Source of the DNA: Sphingopyxis macrogoltabida
GTDB taxonomy: Bacteria; Pseudomonadota; Alphaproteobacteria; Sphingomonadales; Sphingomonadaceae
Assembly: GCA_003241685.1 (NCBI GenBank)
Contig: QFPJ01000006.1
Location: 62,001-126,000 of the forward strand
Direction of reading: 5' to 3'
DNA: 64,000 nucleotides
Shown here: positions 34,561-42,804 of the stretch, piece by piece
Position numbering within the stretch: position 1 is the first letter of the stretch
How the letters are laid out: the number at the start of each line of letters is the position of its first letter
Translations under genes and position numbers: made by a program
The notes under the pieces: generated by a model
What the model saw: only the letters and a program-made list of their open reading frames with translations
Database searches by the model: none
Told to the model about the DNA's origin: nothing

Positions 34561-35113
34561 GATCGACGAGATGGTCGTCGCGGTGCGCGCCGACACGGGC
34601 GCCTTTCGCCGCGACGTCGCCGCGATGCGCGCCGAACTGGACGGCCCGCTGGTAACGGCCGCCGACAGTGCGGGGCGCGGGATCGAGCGGGCGCTGAACC
34701 GGGCGCTGCTGACCGGGCGGCTGGGGTTCGAGGATCTGAAGCGCGTCGCGCTGTCGGTGCTCGACGATATTGCGCGGGCGGCGATCGGCGGGGCGCTGGC
34801 GCCCGGGGCAGGGCAGGGCGGCGGGCTGCTGTCGCTGGGCGGCGCGATCGCCGGGGCGCTGTTCGGCGCGCCGGGGCGGGCGACGGGCGGGCCGGTGAGC
34901 GCGGGGCGCGCCTATCGCGTCGGCGAGCGCGGGCCCGAACTGTTCGTTCCGACGACGAGCGGCCGGGTCGAGACGACGGCATCGGTGCCGCGCAGCATCG
35001 CGATCACCGTCAATGTCCAGGGTTCGGGCTCCGGCGAGCCGCAGCGGCTGGCCCAGACGGGCCGGCAACTGGCGCGCGCGGTGCGACGCGCGATCGCCGA
35101 AGGGGAAGGCTGA
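34553..35113 (+). CDS. GTA g11: short tail tape measure protein
   Basis: A 186-residue tape-measure-like protein: helical N-terminus (VVAVRADTGAFRRDVAAMRA), helices with GFEDLKRVALSVLDDIARA, a glycine/alanine-rich centre, and the conserved C-terminal phage motif ATGGPVSAGRAYRVGERGPE followed by LFVPTTSG. Tape measure length sets tail length; at a common estimate of about 1.5 angstroms per residue this gives a tail well under 50 nm, as in GTAs. The end shares one base with the next start (TGATG). Confidence 0.85.
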   Translation: MDEIDEMVVAVRADTGAFRRDVAAMRAELDGPLVTAADSAGRGIERALNRALLTGRLGFEDLKRVALSVLDDIARAAIGGALAPGAGQGGGLLSLGGAIAGALFGAPGRATGGPVSAGRAYRVGERGPELFVPTTSGRVETTASVPRSIAITVNVQGSGSGEPQRLAQTGRQLARAVRRAIAEGEG

Positions 35114-37440
35114 TGGGCTGGGCGCTGGCAAGGGCCGAGGATCATCAGCGCAAGAGCTGGGTGAAGCGGTTCGACCCGCGTTTCTGGACGATCGACTTTG
35201 CCCGGCCGATGATGGCGAGCGTCGTGACCACCGCGCCCGACGCGCTGCGGATCGAGGCGGTGTTTTACAATCGCGGCGATCTGGCCGGGCTGATCTGGGA
35301 GGCGGAGGACCGCTGGGACCATGTCCTGCTGGCTTATGAAACGAAGCGCGACTTTCGGCATAGCCAGCTGCGTTTCCGCTGGCGGTCGGGCGGGCTGAAG
35401 CCGCTCGACGCGCTGCACGGACCGACGCTGACCATCGAGGGGCGCGATGCGGGAGGCAGCCCGCGCGCCTGGTATGTGCGGCTGTGGAACTATGCCGTGG
35501 GGACGGCCGAGGATGCGGCCGTGACCATCGATTTCGACGCACTCGACGGCGGCTTTCTGTTGCCCGGCGAAGCCGACCCGGTGTGGGCGGGCGATATCGA
35601 CCGGATGTTCATCTCGCTGGTCCCGCCGACCTATGAGGAGGGCGTGTCCGGCGTGCTGCCCGCTGCGGCGGAGGGGTGGGCGGAGCTGACCGACATCGCC
35701 TGTTTGGGGTCGGGATCGGTGCTGGCGATCGGCGATGCGGTGCTGCCCGAGCAGGGCCTGGGCATCTGCAACGGCTATGACGACAGCTATCACCTGACCC
35801 CGGCGCGTCTGGTGCGCCAGATCGTCCAGCTCGGCTATCGCGGCGATGTCGTCCATTATGTCGGGATGAGCCATTATATGCGGCTCGCGGCGGCGGGCGG
35901 CGGCCATGCGGTGAGCGTCGCGGGCGGGGCGATCAACGCGCCGACTGCGGCATGGCACCGGGCGTGGGCGGCGGCGTGCCGCGACGCCGGGCTGGGGCTG
36001 ATCTGGTCGCTGTCCTATGAATTGTTCGACGCCTATTGCCCCGCCGGCTGGAAGCAGCGGGCGGCGGACGGCAGTCCGGCGCTGACCGGATGGGTGCCGC
36101 CCTCGACCTTGCTTTCGCCCGCGAACGGCGAGGCGATGGGCTATCTGCAACTGGTCGCGCGCGCCTTTGTCGCCATCGCGCGGGAGGCGGCGATGCCGAT
36201 CCGTTTTCAGGTCGGCGAACCATGGTGGTGGATCGCCGGTGGCGGCCGCATCTGTGCCTATGATGCGGCGACGACCTTGGCACTGGGCGGCGCGAGCGTG
36301 GCGATTGCGGATGTCACGGCGCCGCTGGATGCGGCGCAGACGGCAATGCTCGACGCGCTGGGCGCGCTGCTGGCCGATTCGACGGCCGCGTTGGTCGCGG
36401 CGGCGCGTGACGAGGCGGGGGCGGCGGGGATGCAGAGCCTGTGCCTGGTCTATCTGCCGACCGTGCTCGATGCCCGCGCCCACGAGGTGCGGCGCGCCAA
36501 TGTGCCGGTCGGCTGGGCGGCGCCGGCCTTCGACGTGCTGCAACTGGAGGATTATGACTGGGTGACGGAGGGGCGCGGTGCGGAGACGGCGCCGGCGCGC
36601 ACCCTTATGGCGGCGCGGCTGAATTATCCCGTGGCCGATCAGCATTATTTTTCAGGCTTCGTGCTGCTGGCCGAACAGCGGGCGCAATGGGCGGCGATCG
36701 CCGATGCCGCCGATGCGGCGCGCCGGGACGGGGTGGCACGGACGTTCATCTGGGCGCTGCCGCAGGTCGCGCGCGACGGGTTCGTCATCCATGACGGGGA
36801 GGAGGAAGAGGTGCAGGCTTTCGATGCGGTGGATTTCCCGATCGCGATCGGGCGCGAGGCGATGGTCGCGACCGAATTTTCGACGCAGGTCATCGCTTCG
36901 CCATCGGGGCACGAGCAGCGGGCGAGCGAATGGGCCGAAGCGCGGATGCGCTACGACGCCGGGCCGGGGGTTCGATCCGAAGCCGATGTGCGCGCCCTCG
37001 CCGCCTTTTTCCGGGCGCGGCGCGGGGCCGCGCGCGGCTTTCGCTTTCGCGATCCGCTGGACCATGGGTCGGCGGCGGCCGGTGGCGCGCCCGGCCCGCT
37101 CGACCAGTGGCTGGGCACCGGCGACGGGACGCGGCGGCAGTTCGCGCTGGTCAAACATTATGGCGGCGGCGATGCGGTGCAGCGCCGCGCGATCCGCCTG
37201 CCGGTTCCGGGCAGCGTCCGCGCGTCGATCGACGGCGTCGAAACCGCCGCCTTTGTCGTGACGGGGGAGGGCGAATTGCTGTTCGATACGCCGCCGCCCG
37301 GCGGCGCGGCGGTGCGCGCGGGATATATGTTCGACGTGCCGGTGCGCTTTGCCGAGGACCGGCTGGAGGTCAGCTGCGCGACCTTTCTGGCGGGCGAGAT
37401 CGCCAGCGTGCCGCTGGTCGAGGTGCGCGCGCCATGGTGA
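35113..37440 (+). CDS. GTA g12-like: DUF2460 protein with a large N-terminal glycosidase-like extension
   Basis: A 775-residue protein, more than three times the length of RcGTA g12. The C-terminal 207 residues (569-775) are the DUF2460 distal-tail family: FDAVDFPIAIGREAMVATEF, then FRARRGAARGFRFRDPLDHG and GTGDGTRRQFALVKHYG. Residues 1-565 contain a beta-rich N-terminal part (ASVVTTAPDALRIEAVFYNR) and a region with GICNGYDDSYHLTPARLVRQ, HYVGMSHYMRLAA, GLIWSLSYELFDAYCPAGW and FQVGEPWWWIAGG, which looks like a TIM-barrel glycoside hydrolase. In RcGTA the TIM-barrel is in g15 instead. The domain could digest the cell-surface polysaccharide during delivery. Confidence 0.85.
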   Translation: MGWALARAEDHQRKSWVKRFDPRFWTIDFARPMMASVVTTAPDALRIEAVFYNRGDLAGLIWEAEDRWDHVLLAYETKRDFRHSQLRFRWRSGGLKPLDALHGPTLTIEGRDAGGSPRAWYVRLWNYAVGTAEDAAVTIDFDALDGGFLLPGEADPVWAGDIDRMFISLVPPTYEEGVSGVLPAAAEGWAELTDIACLGSGSVLAIGDAVLPEQGLGICNGYDDSYHLTPARLVRQIVQLGYRGDVVHYVGMSHYMRLAAAGGGHAVSVAGGAINAPTAAWHRAWAAACRDAGLGLIWSLSYELFDAYCPAGWKQRAADGSPALTGWVPPSTLLSPANGEAMGYLQLVARAFVAIAREAAMPIRFQVGEPWWWIAGGGRICAYDAATTLALGGASVAIADVTAPLDAAQTAMLDALGALLADSTAALVAAARDEAGAAGMQSLCLVYLPTVLDARAHEVRRANVPVGWAAPAFDVLQLEDYDWVTEGRGAETAPARTLMAARLNYPVADQHYFSGFVLLAEQRAQWAAIADAADAARRDGVARTFIWALPQVARDGFVIHDGEEEEVQAFDAVDFPIAIGREAMVATEFSTQVIASPSGHEQRASEWAEARMRYDAGPGVRSEADVRALAAFFRARRGAARGFRFRDPLDHGSAAAGGAPGPLDQWLGTGDGTRRQFALVKHYGGGDAVQRRAIRLPVPGSVRASIDGVETAAFVVTGEGELLFDTPPPGGAAVRAGYMFDVPVRFAEDRLEVSCATFLAGEIASVPLVEVRAPW

Positions 37441-37448
37441 GCGGTGCG

Positions 37449-38270
37449 ATGAGCGCGGCGCCCGACTGGCTGCGCGGGGAACTGGTCACGCTGGCCTGGT
37501 GCTGGCGCCTGTCGCGCCGCGACGGGGTGGTTATCGGGCTGACATCGCACGACCGCGACCTGACCCTCGCCGGCCTTTGCTATCGCGCCGCGCCGGGTAT
37601 GAAACCGTCGGCGATCGAGACGAGCGACAGCCTGGATGCCGAGACGATGGACATCGAAGGCGCGATCGCGAGCGAGGCGATCATGGCGGCGGACCTGGAC
37701 GCCGGTCGCTGGGACGGCGCGGCGATGGAATTGCTGGTCGCCGACTGGAGCGCGCCCGAAACGGCGCCGGTCGTGGTGGCGCGCGGGTTTCTGGGCGCGA
37801 TCGAGCGGCGCGGCGGCGCCTTTGGAGCCGAATTGCAGGGGGTGACGCGGTTGCTCGACCGGCCCGCCTGTCCCGCGACCTCGCCATCATGCCGGGCGAT
37901 TCTGGGCGACCGCGCCTGCCGCATCGACCTGGCGCCGCTGACGCATGAAACATCGGCCGTGGCGATCGACGGGCGGCAGGTGACGATCGCCGATGGCCCG
38001 GCGGGCGATGCGCTCCGTTTTGGAGAGCTGCTGTGGTTGGGCGGTCCGCCGTGCGGACTGGCGAGCCCGATCGCCGGCAGCGAGGGGCCGGTGCTCACGC
38101 TGGCCGAAATGCCGCCGCATCTGCCGGCGCTGCCGGTGCGGGTGCGCCTGACGCAAGGGTGCGACAAACAGCTTGCGACCTGTCGCGGCCGCTTTGCCAA
38201 TGCGCCGAATTTTCGGGGCGAAACGCATCTGCCCGGCAACGACCTGCTGACGCGCTATCCCGGGAATTGA
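37449..38270 (+). CDS. GTA g13: DUF2163 tail hub-associated protein
   Basis: A 273-residue DUF2163 protein: LVTLAWCWRLSRRDGVVIGL followed by TSHDRDLTLAG at the start, and ETSDSLDAETMDIEG near residue 60. The C-terminus carries the four-cysteine metal-site region (CDKQLATCRGRFANAPNFRG, with earlier Cys in RPACPATSPSC and DRACRIDL). Possible starts are ATG 37434, GTG 37437 and ATG 37449; the last is chosen because family members begin close to the conserved tryptophan. It is coupled to the g12-like gene by overlap or near-overlap. Confidence 0.88.
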   Translation: MSAAPDWLRGELVTLAWCWRLSRRDGVVIGLTSHDRDLTLAGLCYRAAPGMKPSAIETSDSLDAETMDIEGAIASEAIMAADLDAGRWDGAAMELLVADWSAPETAPVVVARGFLGAIERRGGAFGAELQGVTRLLDRPACPATSPSCRAILGDRACRIDLAPLTHETSAVAIDGRQVTIADGPAGDALRFGELLWLGGPPCGLASPIAGSEGPVLTLAEMPPHLPALPVRVRLTQGCDKQLATCRGRFANAPNFRGETHLPGNDLLTRYPGN

Positions 38271-38274
38271 CGCG

Positions 38275-38682
38275 ATGCGTAGTGATTTGGGACATCGGGC
38301 GTTCGCCGCGGCGCGCGGGATGCTGGGCGTTCGTTTTCGTCCGCAGGGGTGCGACCCCGAAACCGGACTCGATTGCGTGGGGCTGGTCTGGGCGGCCTAT
38401 GCGTGCGCCGGCCGGCGGCTGACGCGGCCAGCGGCCTGGCCGCTGCGCGGCTGGCGGGCGGAGCGGATTCACGCCGCCTTGGCCGATGCAGGATTTCGCC
38501 ATGCCGAGGACGACGCGATGCCGGGCGACGTTGCGGTCGTCGCCCTGCCGGCGGGCCAATTCCATCTCGCGCTGATCGCGGGTGAGAGCATGGTGCATGC
38601 GCACGCGGGGCTGCGCCGGGTCGTCGAGAATCCGATCGATGCGGCGACGCGCATCGCGCCGCGCTGGCGTTTGAAAGGATAG
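38275..38682 (+). CDS. GTA g14: NlpC/P60 peptidase (cell-wall hydrolase)
   Basis: A 135-residue NlpC/P60 domain protein. The catalytic cysteine is in TGLDCVGLVWAAYACAG (about residue 34), the histidine in AGQFHLALIAG (about 98), and a further His in MVHAHAG. It should cut peptidoglycan stem peptides so that the tail can deliver DNA. The gene starts four bases after the g13 stop, and the hub gene follows after four bases. Confidence 0.9.
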   Translation: MRSDLGHRAFAAARGMLGVRFRPQGCDPETGLDCVGLVWAAYACAGRRLTRPAAWPLRGWRAERIHAALADAGFRHAEDDAMPGDVAVVALPAGQFHLALIAGESMVHAHAGLRRVVENPIDAATRIAPRWRLKG

Positions 38683-38686
38683 AGGC

Positions 38687-40858
38687 ATGGCGACGCTGGT
38701 ATTGACCACGGTGGGCGGACTGGTCGGCGGGCCGGTCGGGGCCGCATTGGGTGCGATCGTAGGGCGGCAGGTCGATGCGGCGGTGCTGGCGCCGCGCGGG
38801 CGCGAGGGGCCGCGCCTGGCCGACCTGAAAGTGCAGGCATCGACCTATGGCCAGCAGATTCCGAAAATTTTCGGAACGATGCGCGTCGCCGGCAATGTCA
38901 TCTGGGCCACCGACCTGATCGAACGGCGCAACCGTAGCGGCGGCGGGAAGGGCCGTCCGGCCGTAACCGAATATAGCTATGCCGCGTCGCTGGCCGTGGC
39001 GCTGTCGTCGCGGCCGATCCGCGCGATCCGGCGCATCTGGGCCGACGGCAATCTGCTGCGCGGCGCAAGCGGTGCCTTCACCGAACGCTGTATCTTTCGC
39101 AGCTATGACGGGTCCGAGGACCAGCCGGTCGATCCGCTGATCGCCGCGGCGGTCGGGGCGACATCGGCGAGCGCCTTTCGCGGCATTGCCTATGCGCTGT
39201 TCGAGGAACTGGAACTGGCGAGTTTCGGCAATCGCATCCCGTCGCTGACTTTTGAGGTCGAGGCCGATGCGGGCGATGTCGATGCCGGCTTCATCGGCGA
39301 CAGCCTGCTGGACGGTGGCCATTGCGCGGGCCGCTGGCCTTTTTCCGGATATGCCGCGTCGGGCGACCGGATACGCGACGCGATCGCGCCGCTGATCGAG
39401 GCGGACGATCTGCGATTGATCGGCGCTCCGCAGGGGTGGCGGATCGGGCGACCGTCCGAGGCGATGGATGCGCCCGGCATCGCGCCGTTTCGCGAAAGCG
39501 GAAGAACCGCGTCGCCGCGCGACTGCATCGAACGCCGCCGCGCGCCGCTGTCCGCGCTGCCGGCATCGATCCGCCTGCGGCATTATGAACCCGAACGCGA
39601 TTACCAGCTGGGTCAGCAGGCGAGCGCGGTGGCAGGCGGCGGCTCCAGCGAGCAGCGTGTCGACCTGCCCGCGGTGCTGGGCGCTGCGTCGGCGCGCGGG
39701 CTGGCCGCCGACATGGCGGCGCGCGCATCGGACGGCCGGGAGCGACAAGTCTGGCACGGCGATCTGGCGGCGCTGGTGCTGCCGGTCGGCGATCTGTTGC
39801 GGATCGATGATGGCAGCCTTTGGCGCGTTGCGGCCCGCCGTGTGAATGGAAACGATATTCAGCTCGAGCTTTGTCGTCACGAACCCACCGCGCCGTCCAG
39901 CTTTGTCGCCGACCCCGGCGTGTCGGTGATCGCGCCCGACTGGCCCGATGCGACGGGTGTCGTGCGCCTGTTCGACGTGCCCAGCCTGGGCAGTCCGGCG
40001 GCGACGGTGCCGCGCATTGTCGCGGCAGCCGCCGGCGAGCATGAGGGCTGGCGCGGGGCCGATGCCTGGTTCGTCGCGGCCCCGGAATCATCGCCGGTGG
40101 CGCTGGGGCTGCTGCGTCCGGCGGCGGCGCTTGGCGAACTGAGCGCCCCCCTCGCGGCGGGCAGCGGCGCGATGTTCGACCTGATCAACGGCCTCACCGT
40201 GACGCTCGTCGATCCGTCGATGGCTTTGGCGTCGGTGGAGGACGCGGCGCTGTTGTCGGGCGCGAACCGGGCGATGGTCGGAGGAGAGCTGCTGCAGTTC
40301 GGCGTGGCCGCGGCGCTGGCGCCCGGCGTGTGGCGCTTGTCGCGGCTGTTGCGCGAGCGGGGCGGGAGCGGGCAGTCCGCTATCGCGCCGGCCGGGACGC
40401 CCTTTGTGTTGCTCGACGATCCGGCGCTGATCGCGCTGCCCGATGCGATGGCGCAAAGCGCCGAGGCGGGCGGCGCGACCCTGCAATGGGCGCCGCTGGG
40501 CGGCTTCGATATCGCGAGCGTCGCGGTTCCCGCGGCGGCTCTGGCGCTGCGGCCGCTGGCGCCGGTTCACGGATCGCTCGACGGCGACGACGCCGGAGGG
40601 CGGGTGCTGCGCTGGATACGATGCAGCCGGTCCGATGGCGGATGGCGCGATCATGTCGATCAGCCGGTCGGCGAGAGTCAGGAGCGATGGCGGATCACCC
40701 CGGTCCCGGCTGCCGGTATCGCGCCATGGGAAAGCAGCACGAACCAATTGCATCTGGATGCGGCGACGATTGCCGCGCTGCCGCCGGGCTGCGTCGCCGA
40801 AATTCGCCAGATCGGGGATTTCGCGCTGTCGCCGCCGCTGACCCTGCCGCTGAATTGA
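38687..40858 (+). CDS. GTA g15-like: tail hub / baseplate protein, short form
   Basis: A 723-residue putative phage tail protein. The start MATLVLTTVGGLVGGPVGAA, with GRQVDAAVLAP and VQASTYGQQIPKIFGTMRVA after it, is the usual N-terminus of the GTA hub, and VIWATDLIERRNRS is conserved. The phage-tail_3 region follows (FEELELASFGNRIPSLTFEV, about 175-195), and the C-terminus is beta-rich. RcGTA g15 is about 1300 residues because it also contains a TIM-barrel; that part is missing here and a similar-looking domain sits on the g12-like protein. Confidence 0.85.
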   Translation: MATLVLTTVGGLVGGPVGAALGAIVGRQVDAAVLAPRGREGPRLADLKVQASTYGQQIPKIFGTMRVAGNVIWATDLIERRNRSGGGKGRPAVTEYSYAASLAVALSSRPIRAIRRIWADGNLLRGASGAFTERCIFRSYDGSEDQPVDPLIAAAVGATSASAFRGIAYALFEELELASFGNRIPSLTFEVEADAGDVDAGFIGDSLLDGGHCAGRWPFSGYAASGDRIRDAIAPLIEADDLRLIGAPQGWRIGRPSEAMDAPGIAPFRESGRTASPRDCIERRRAPLSALPASIRLRHYEPERDYQLGQQASAVAGGGSSEQRVDLPAVLGAASARGLAADMAARASDGRERQVWHGDLAALVLPVGDLLRIDDGSLWRVAARRVNGNDIQLELCRHEPTAPSSFVADPGVSVIAPDWPDATGVVRLFDVPSLGSPAATVPRIVAAAAGEHEGWRGADAWFVAAPESSPVALGLLRPAAALGELSAPLAAGSGAMFDLINGLTVTLVDPSMALASVEDAALLSGANRAMVGGELLQFGVAAALAPGVWRLSRLLRERGGSGQSAIAPAGTPFVLLDDPALIALPDAMAQSAEAGGATLQWAPLGGFDIASVAVPAAALALRPLAPVHGSLDGDDAGGRVLRWIRCSRSDGGWRDHVDQPVGESQERWRITPVPAAGIAPWESSTNQLHLDAATIAALPPGCVAEIRQIGDFALSPPLTLPLN

Positions 40859-40868
40859 AAGGACGACC

Positions 40869-41312
40869 ATGACCGTTACCCCGCGTTTCGCATTGCCGTT
40901 GCTGGCCACGGCCCAGGCACAGAAGGAAGTGACGCATAATGAGGCGCTGGCGCTGATCGATGCGCTGATTCAGCCGTTGGTGGAGGGCGGCCCGCACACC
41001 GTACCGCCCGCAGCGCCCGGCGAAGGCCAGTGCTGGCTGGTGGGCGTGGGCGCGTCGGGCGCCTGGTCGGGCCGGGACGAGGCGATCGCGATCTGGACAG
41101 AGGGGGGCTGGCGCTTTGTCGCGCCGCGCGACGGGATGCGCGTCTTCCGGCTCGACGACGGACGGTGGTTGCGCCGGGCGACGGGTTCGTGGGTCGAAGC
41201 GGCGACCCTTGCTGGCGCATCGGGCGGGGGCATCGTCGATGCCGAAGCGCGCTCGACTCTTGCTGCATTGATTCTTATCCTCGAAGCGCATGGTCTTCTG
41301 ATTTCAGGCTGA
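40869..41312 (+). CDS. DUF2793 protein, last gene of the GTA-like cluster
   Basis: A 147-residue DUF2793 protein: LPLLATAQAQKEVTHNEALA at residues 9-28, then VEGGPHTVPPAAPGEGQCWL and the W/G-rich GWRFVAPRDGMRVFRLDDGR. The family is typical of GTA and phage tail ends and is thought to be a particle-surface or fibre-related protein. It is ten bases after the hub gene. A T-rich stretch (41318-41330) follows without a good hairpin. Confidence 0.85.
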   Translation: MTVTPRFALPLLATAQAQKEVTHNEALALIDALIQPLVEGGPHTVPPAAPGEGQCWLVGVGASGAWSGRDEAIAIWTEGGWRFVAPRDGMRVFRLDDGRWLRRATGSWVEAATLAGASGGGIVDAEARSTLAALILILEAHGLLISG

Positions 41313-41442
41313 TTTTGTTTTTTTTCGCGTGGGAAGTGCGACTTTTTCGCAACAGATCGGTGATTTGTTCACTTGCGCGGAACCAAAGGCCCGAGTAGGA
41401 CGTCTGACGAGACGTAAATCTCAATTGAAAGGGGAATCTACT

Positions 41443-42558
41443 ATGAGGAAGCTTGTCGCCGCTGCGGCGTTGGCCTCCACTGCCCTTGCGTCGCCTGCCC
41501 TTGCGCGTGACGACTCTTGGTACGTGGGCGTTGGCGCTGGTGCAATGATCGTCGAGGATATGGATATCGACATCGGCACCTTCAACAATGCAGGCACGCT
41601 CGACCACAAGACCGGTTGGGACTTTGAAGGCACTGTCGGTTATGACTTCGGTATGTTCCGTACCGAAGTCGAAGTCGGCTATAAGGTAGCTGTCGTCGAT
41701 CAGGGACGTTTTAACGCTCCCGGAATTCCGCAAACGGTTTCCGGCGCCGGTCCGCTCGCGACCGGTGTTCTCGACCTTGGCGGTGATACGAACGCCCTGA
41801 CCTTCATGGTCAACGGCCTTCTCGACTTCGGCGATGACGATGGCCTGCAGGGCTTCGTCGGCGGCGGTGTCGGCGTTGCCCGCGTCGAACTGGAGCCCGA
41901 ATATGCGGCTTCGTTCATCGGCGATTCGGACACGATGTTCGCGTGGCAGGCGATTGCGGGCATTCGCGCCCCGATCACCGACACGATCGACGCCGGCCTG
42001 AAGTACCGCTTCTTCAACGCCGACACGATCGACACCGTCGATCAGCTTGGTCGTCCGCTGAAGTCGCGTATGCGTTCGCACTCGCTGCTCGCGACCCTGA
42101 CGTACAACTTCGGTGGCGCGGAACCGCCGCCGCCGCCGCCGCCTCCCCCGCCGCCGCCTCCCCCGCCGCCTCCGCCGCCGCCGCCTCCGCCGCCGGTCGT
42201 GGAATGCGCGCCTGGGCCGTACATCGTGTATTTCGACTGGGACAAGTCGGACATCACGCCGGAAGCGGCTTCGACGCTGGACAATGCGATCAGCGCCTAC
42301 AACGCGGGCTGCTCGGGCACGCAGGTCATGCTCGCCGGTCACGCCGACCGTTCGGGTTCGGCTCGCTACAACGTCGGTCTCTCGGAACGCCGCAACGCGT
42401 CGGTCCGCAGCTACCTGACGGCTCGTGGCATCGGCGACGGCTCGATCAGCGCTCAGGCGTTCGGCGAAACCCGTCCGGCCGTTGCGACTGCCGATGGCGT
42501 CCGCAACGACCAGAACCGTCGCGTGGAAATCACTTACGGTCCGAACTCGGGCATGTAA
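41443..42558 (+). CDS. OmpA-family outer-membrane protein with a 24-proline linker
   Basis: A 371-residue protein: signal peptide (ends SPALA), eight-stranded OmpA-type barrel (residues 24-225), an uninterrupted run of 24 prolines (nt 42124-42195), and a C-terminal peptidoglycan-binding OmpA domain. The latter has YFDWDKSDITPEA, GHADRSGSARYNVGLSERRN and NRRVEITYG, with Asp and Arg for diaminopimelate. AAAGGGGAA precedes the ATG. Codon choice (more T-ending and less GC-extreme) differs from neighbours, as in highly expressed genes. A small hairpin (CGTCTGACGAGACG, 41401-41414) lies in the leader, and a terminator follows the stop. Confidence 0.93.
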   Translation: MRKLVAAAALASTALASPALARDDSWYVGVGAGAMIVEDMDIDIGTFNNAGTLDHKTGWDFEGTVGYDFGMFRTEVEVGYKVAVVDQGRFNAPGIPQTVSGAGPLATGVLDLGGDTNALTFMVNGLLDFGDDDGLQGFVGGGVGVARVELEPEYAASFIGDSDTMFAWQAIAGIRAPITDTIDAGLKYRFFNADTIDTVDQLGRPLKSRMRSHSLLATLTYNFGGAEPPPPPPPPPPPPPPPPPPPPPPPPVVECAPGPYIVYFDWDKSDITPEAASTLDNAISAYNAGCSGTQVMLAGHADRSGSARYNVGLSERRNASVRSYLTARGIGDGSISAQAFGETRPAVATADGVRNDQNRRVEITYGPNSGM

Positions 42559-42591
42559 GACTGGTTTCCATCCCCGACGGGGCTGGAAGAC

Positions 42592-42628
42592 AAAGAGGGG
42601 CGGTGCCGCAAGGTGCCGCCCTTTCTTT
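42592..42628 (+). terminator. Rho-independent terminator after the OmpA-like gene
   Basis: A GC-rich stem GGGCGGTGCC / GGTGCCGCCC (two G-U wobbles) closed by a GCAA-type tetraloop, extended by an A-rich left flank pairing with CTTTCTTT on the right. It lies 33-70 bp after the stop. Confidence 0.8.
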
Positions 42629-42678
42629 ATGGCGACCGGGTTGATGAACATGCAAAAACGCCTTGCGAAAATGAGATA

Positions 42679-42690
42679 ATGTTATAACAT
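42679..42690. promoter_or_regulatory. Zur-like palindrome upstream of the ExbD-like gene
   Basis: ATGTTATAACAT is a perfect 12-bp palindrome in an AT-rich context (ATAATGTTATAACATTCCTT), 114 bp before the start codon. Proteobacterial Zur boxes share the TGTTATAACA-type core, so zinc-responsive control is a reasonable guess. It is the most AT-rich spot in the gap and may overlap a promoter. Confidence 0.5.
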
Positions 42691-42804
42691 TCCTTATCTT
42701 GCCGGTGCCAGATTCCCTGGTGCGGCGGAAGGGGAACGGCAGGCGACCATGCCCGTCATCAGGGCGCTATCGGTCCAAGCCTTCCCTCGACGGGGAGAAT
42801 GGTC

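Noticed and set aside
24856..41312. Interpretation as an ordinary active prophage
   Set aside because: No integrase, repressor, replication or lysis genes and no flanking direct repeats or tRNA were seen, and the gene order matches GTAs.
41313..41442. Strong terminator at the end of the cluster
   Set aside because: A T-run is present after 41312, but no stable stem precedes it.
42124..42195. CCG-rich tandem tract as a CRISPR or satellite repeat
   Set aside because: It is a continuous proline codon run inside a single, otherwise normal OmpA-type gene.
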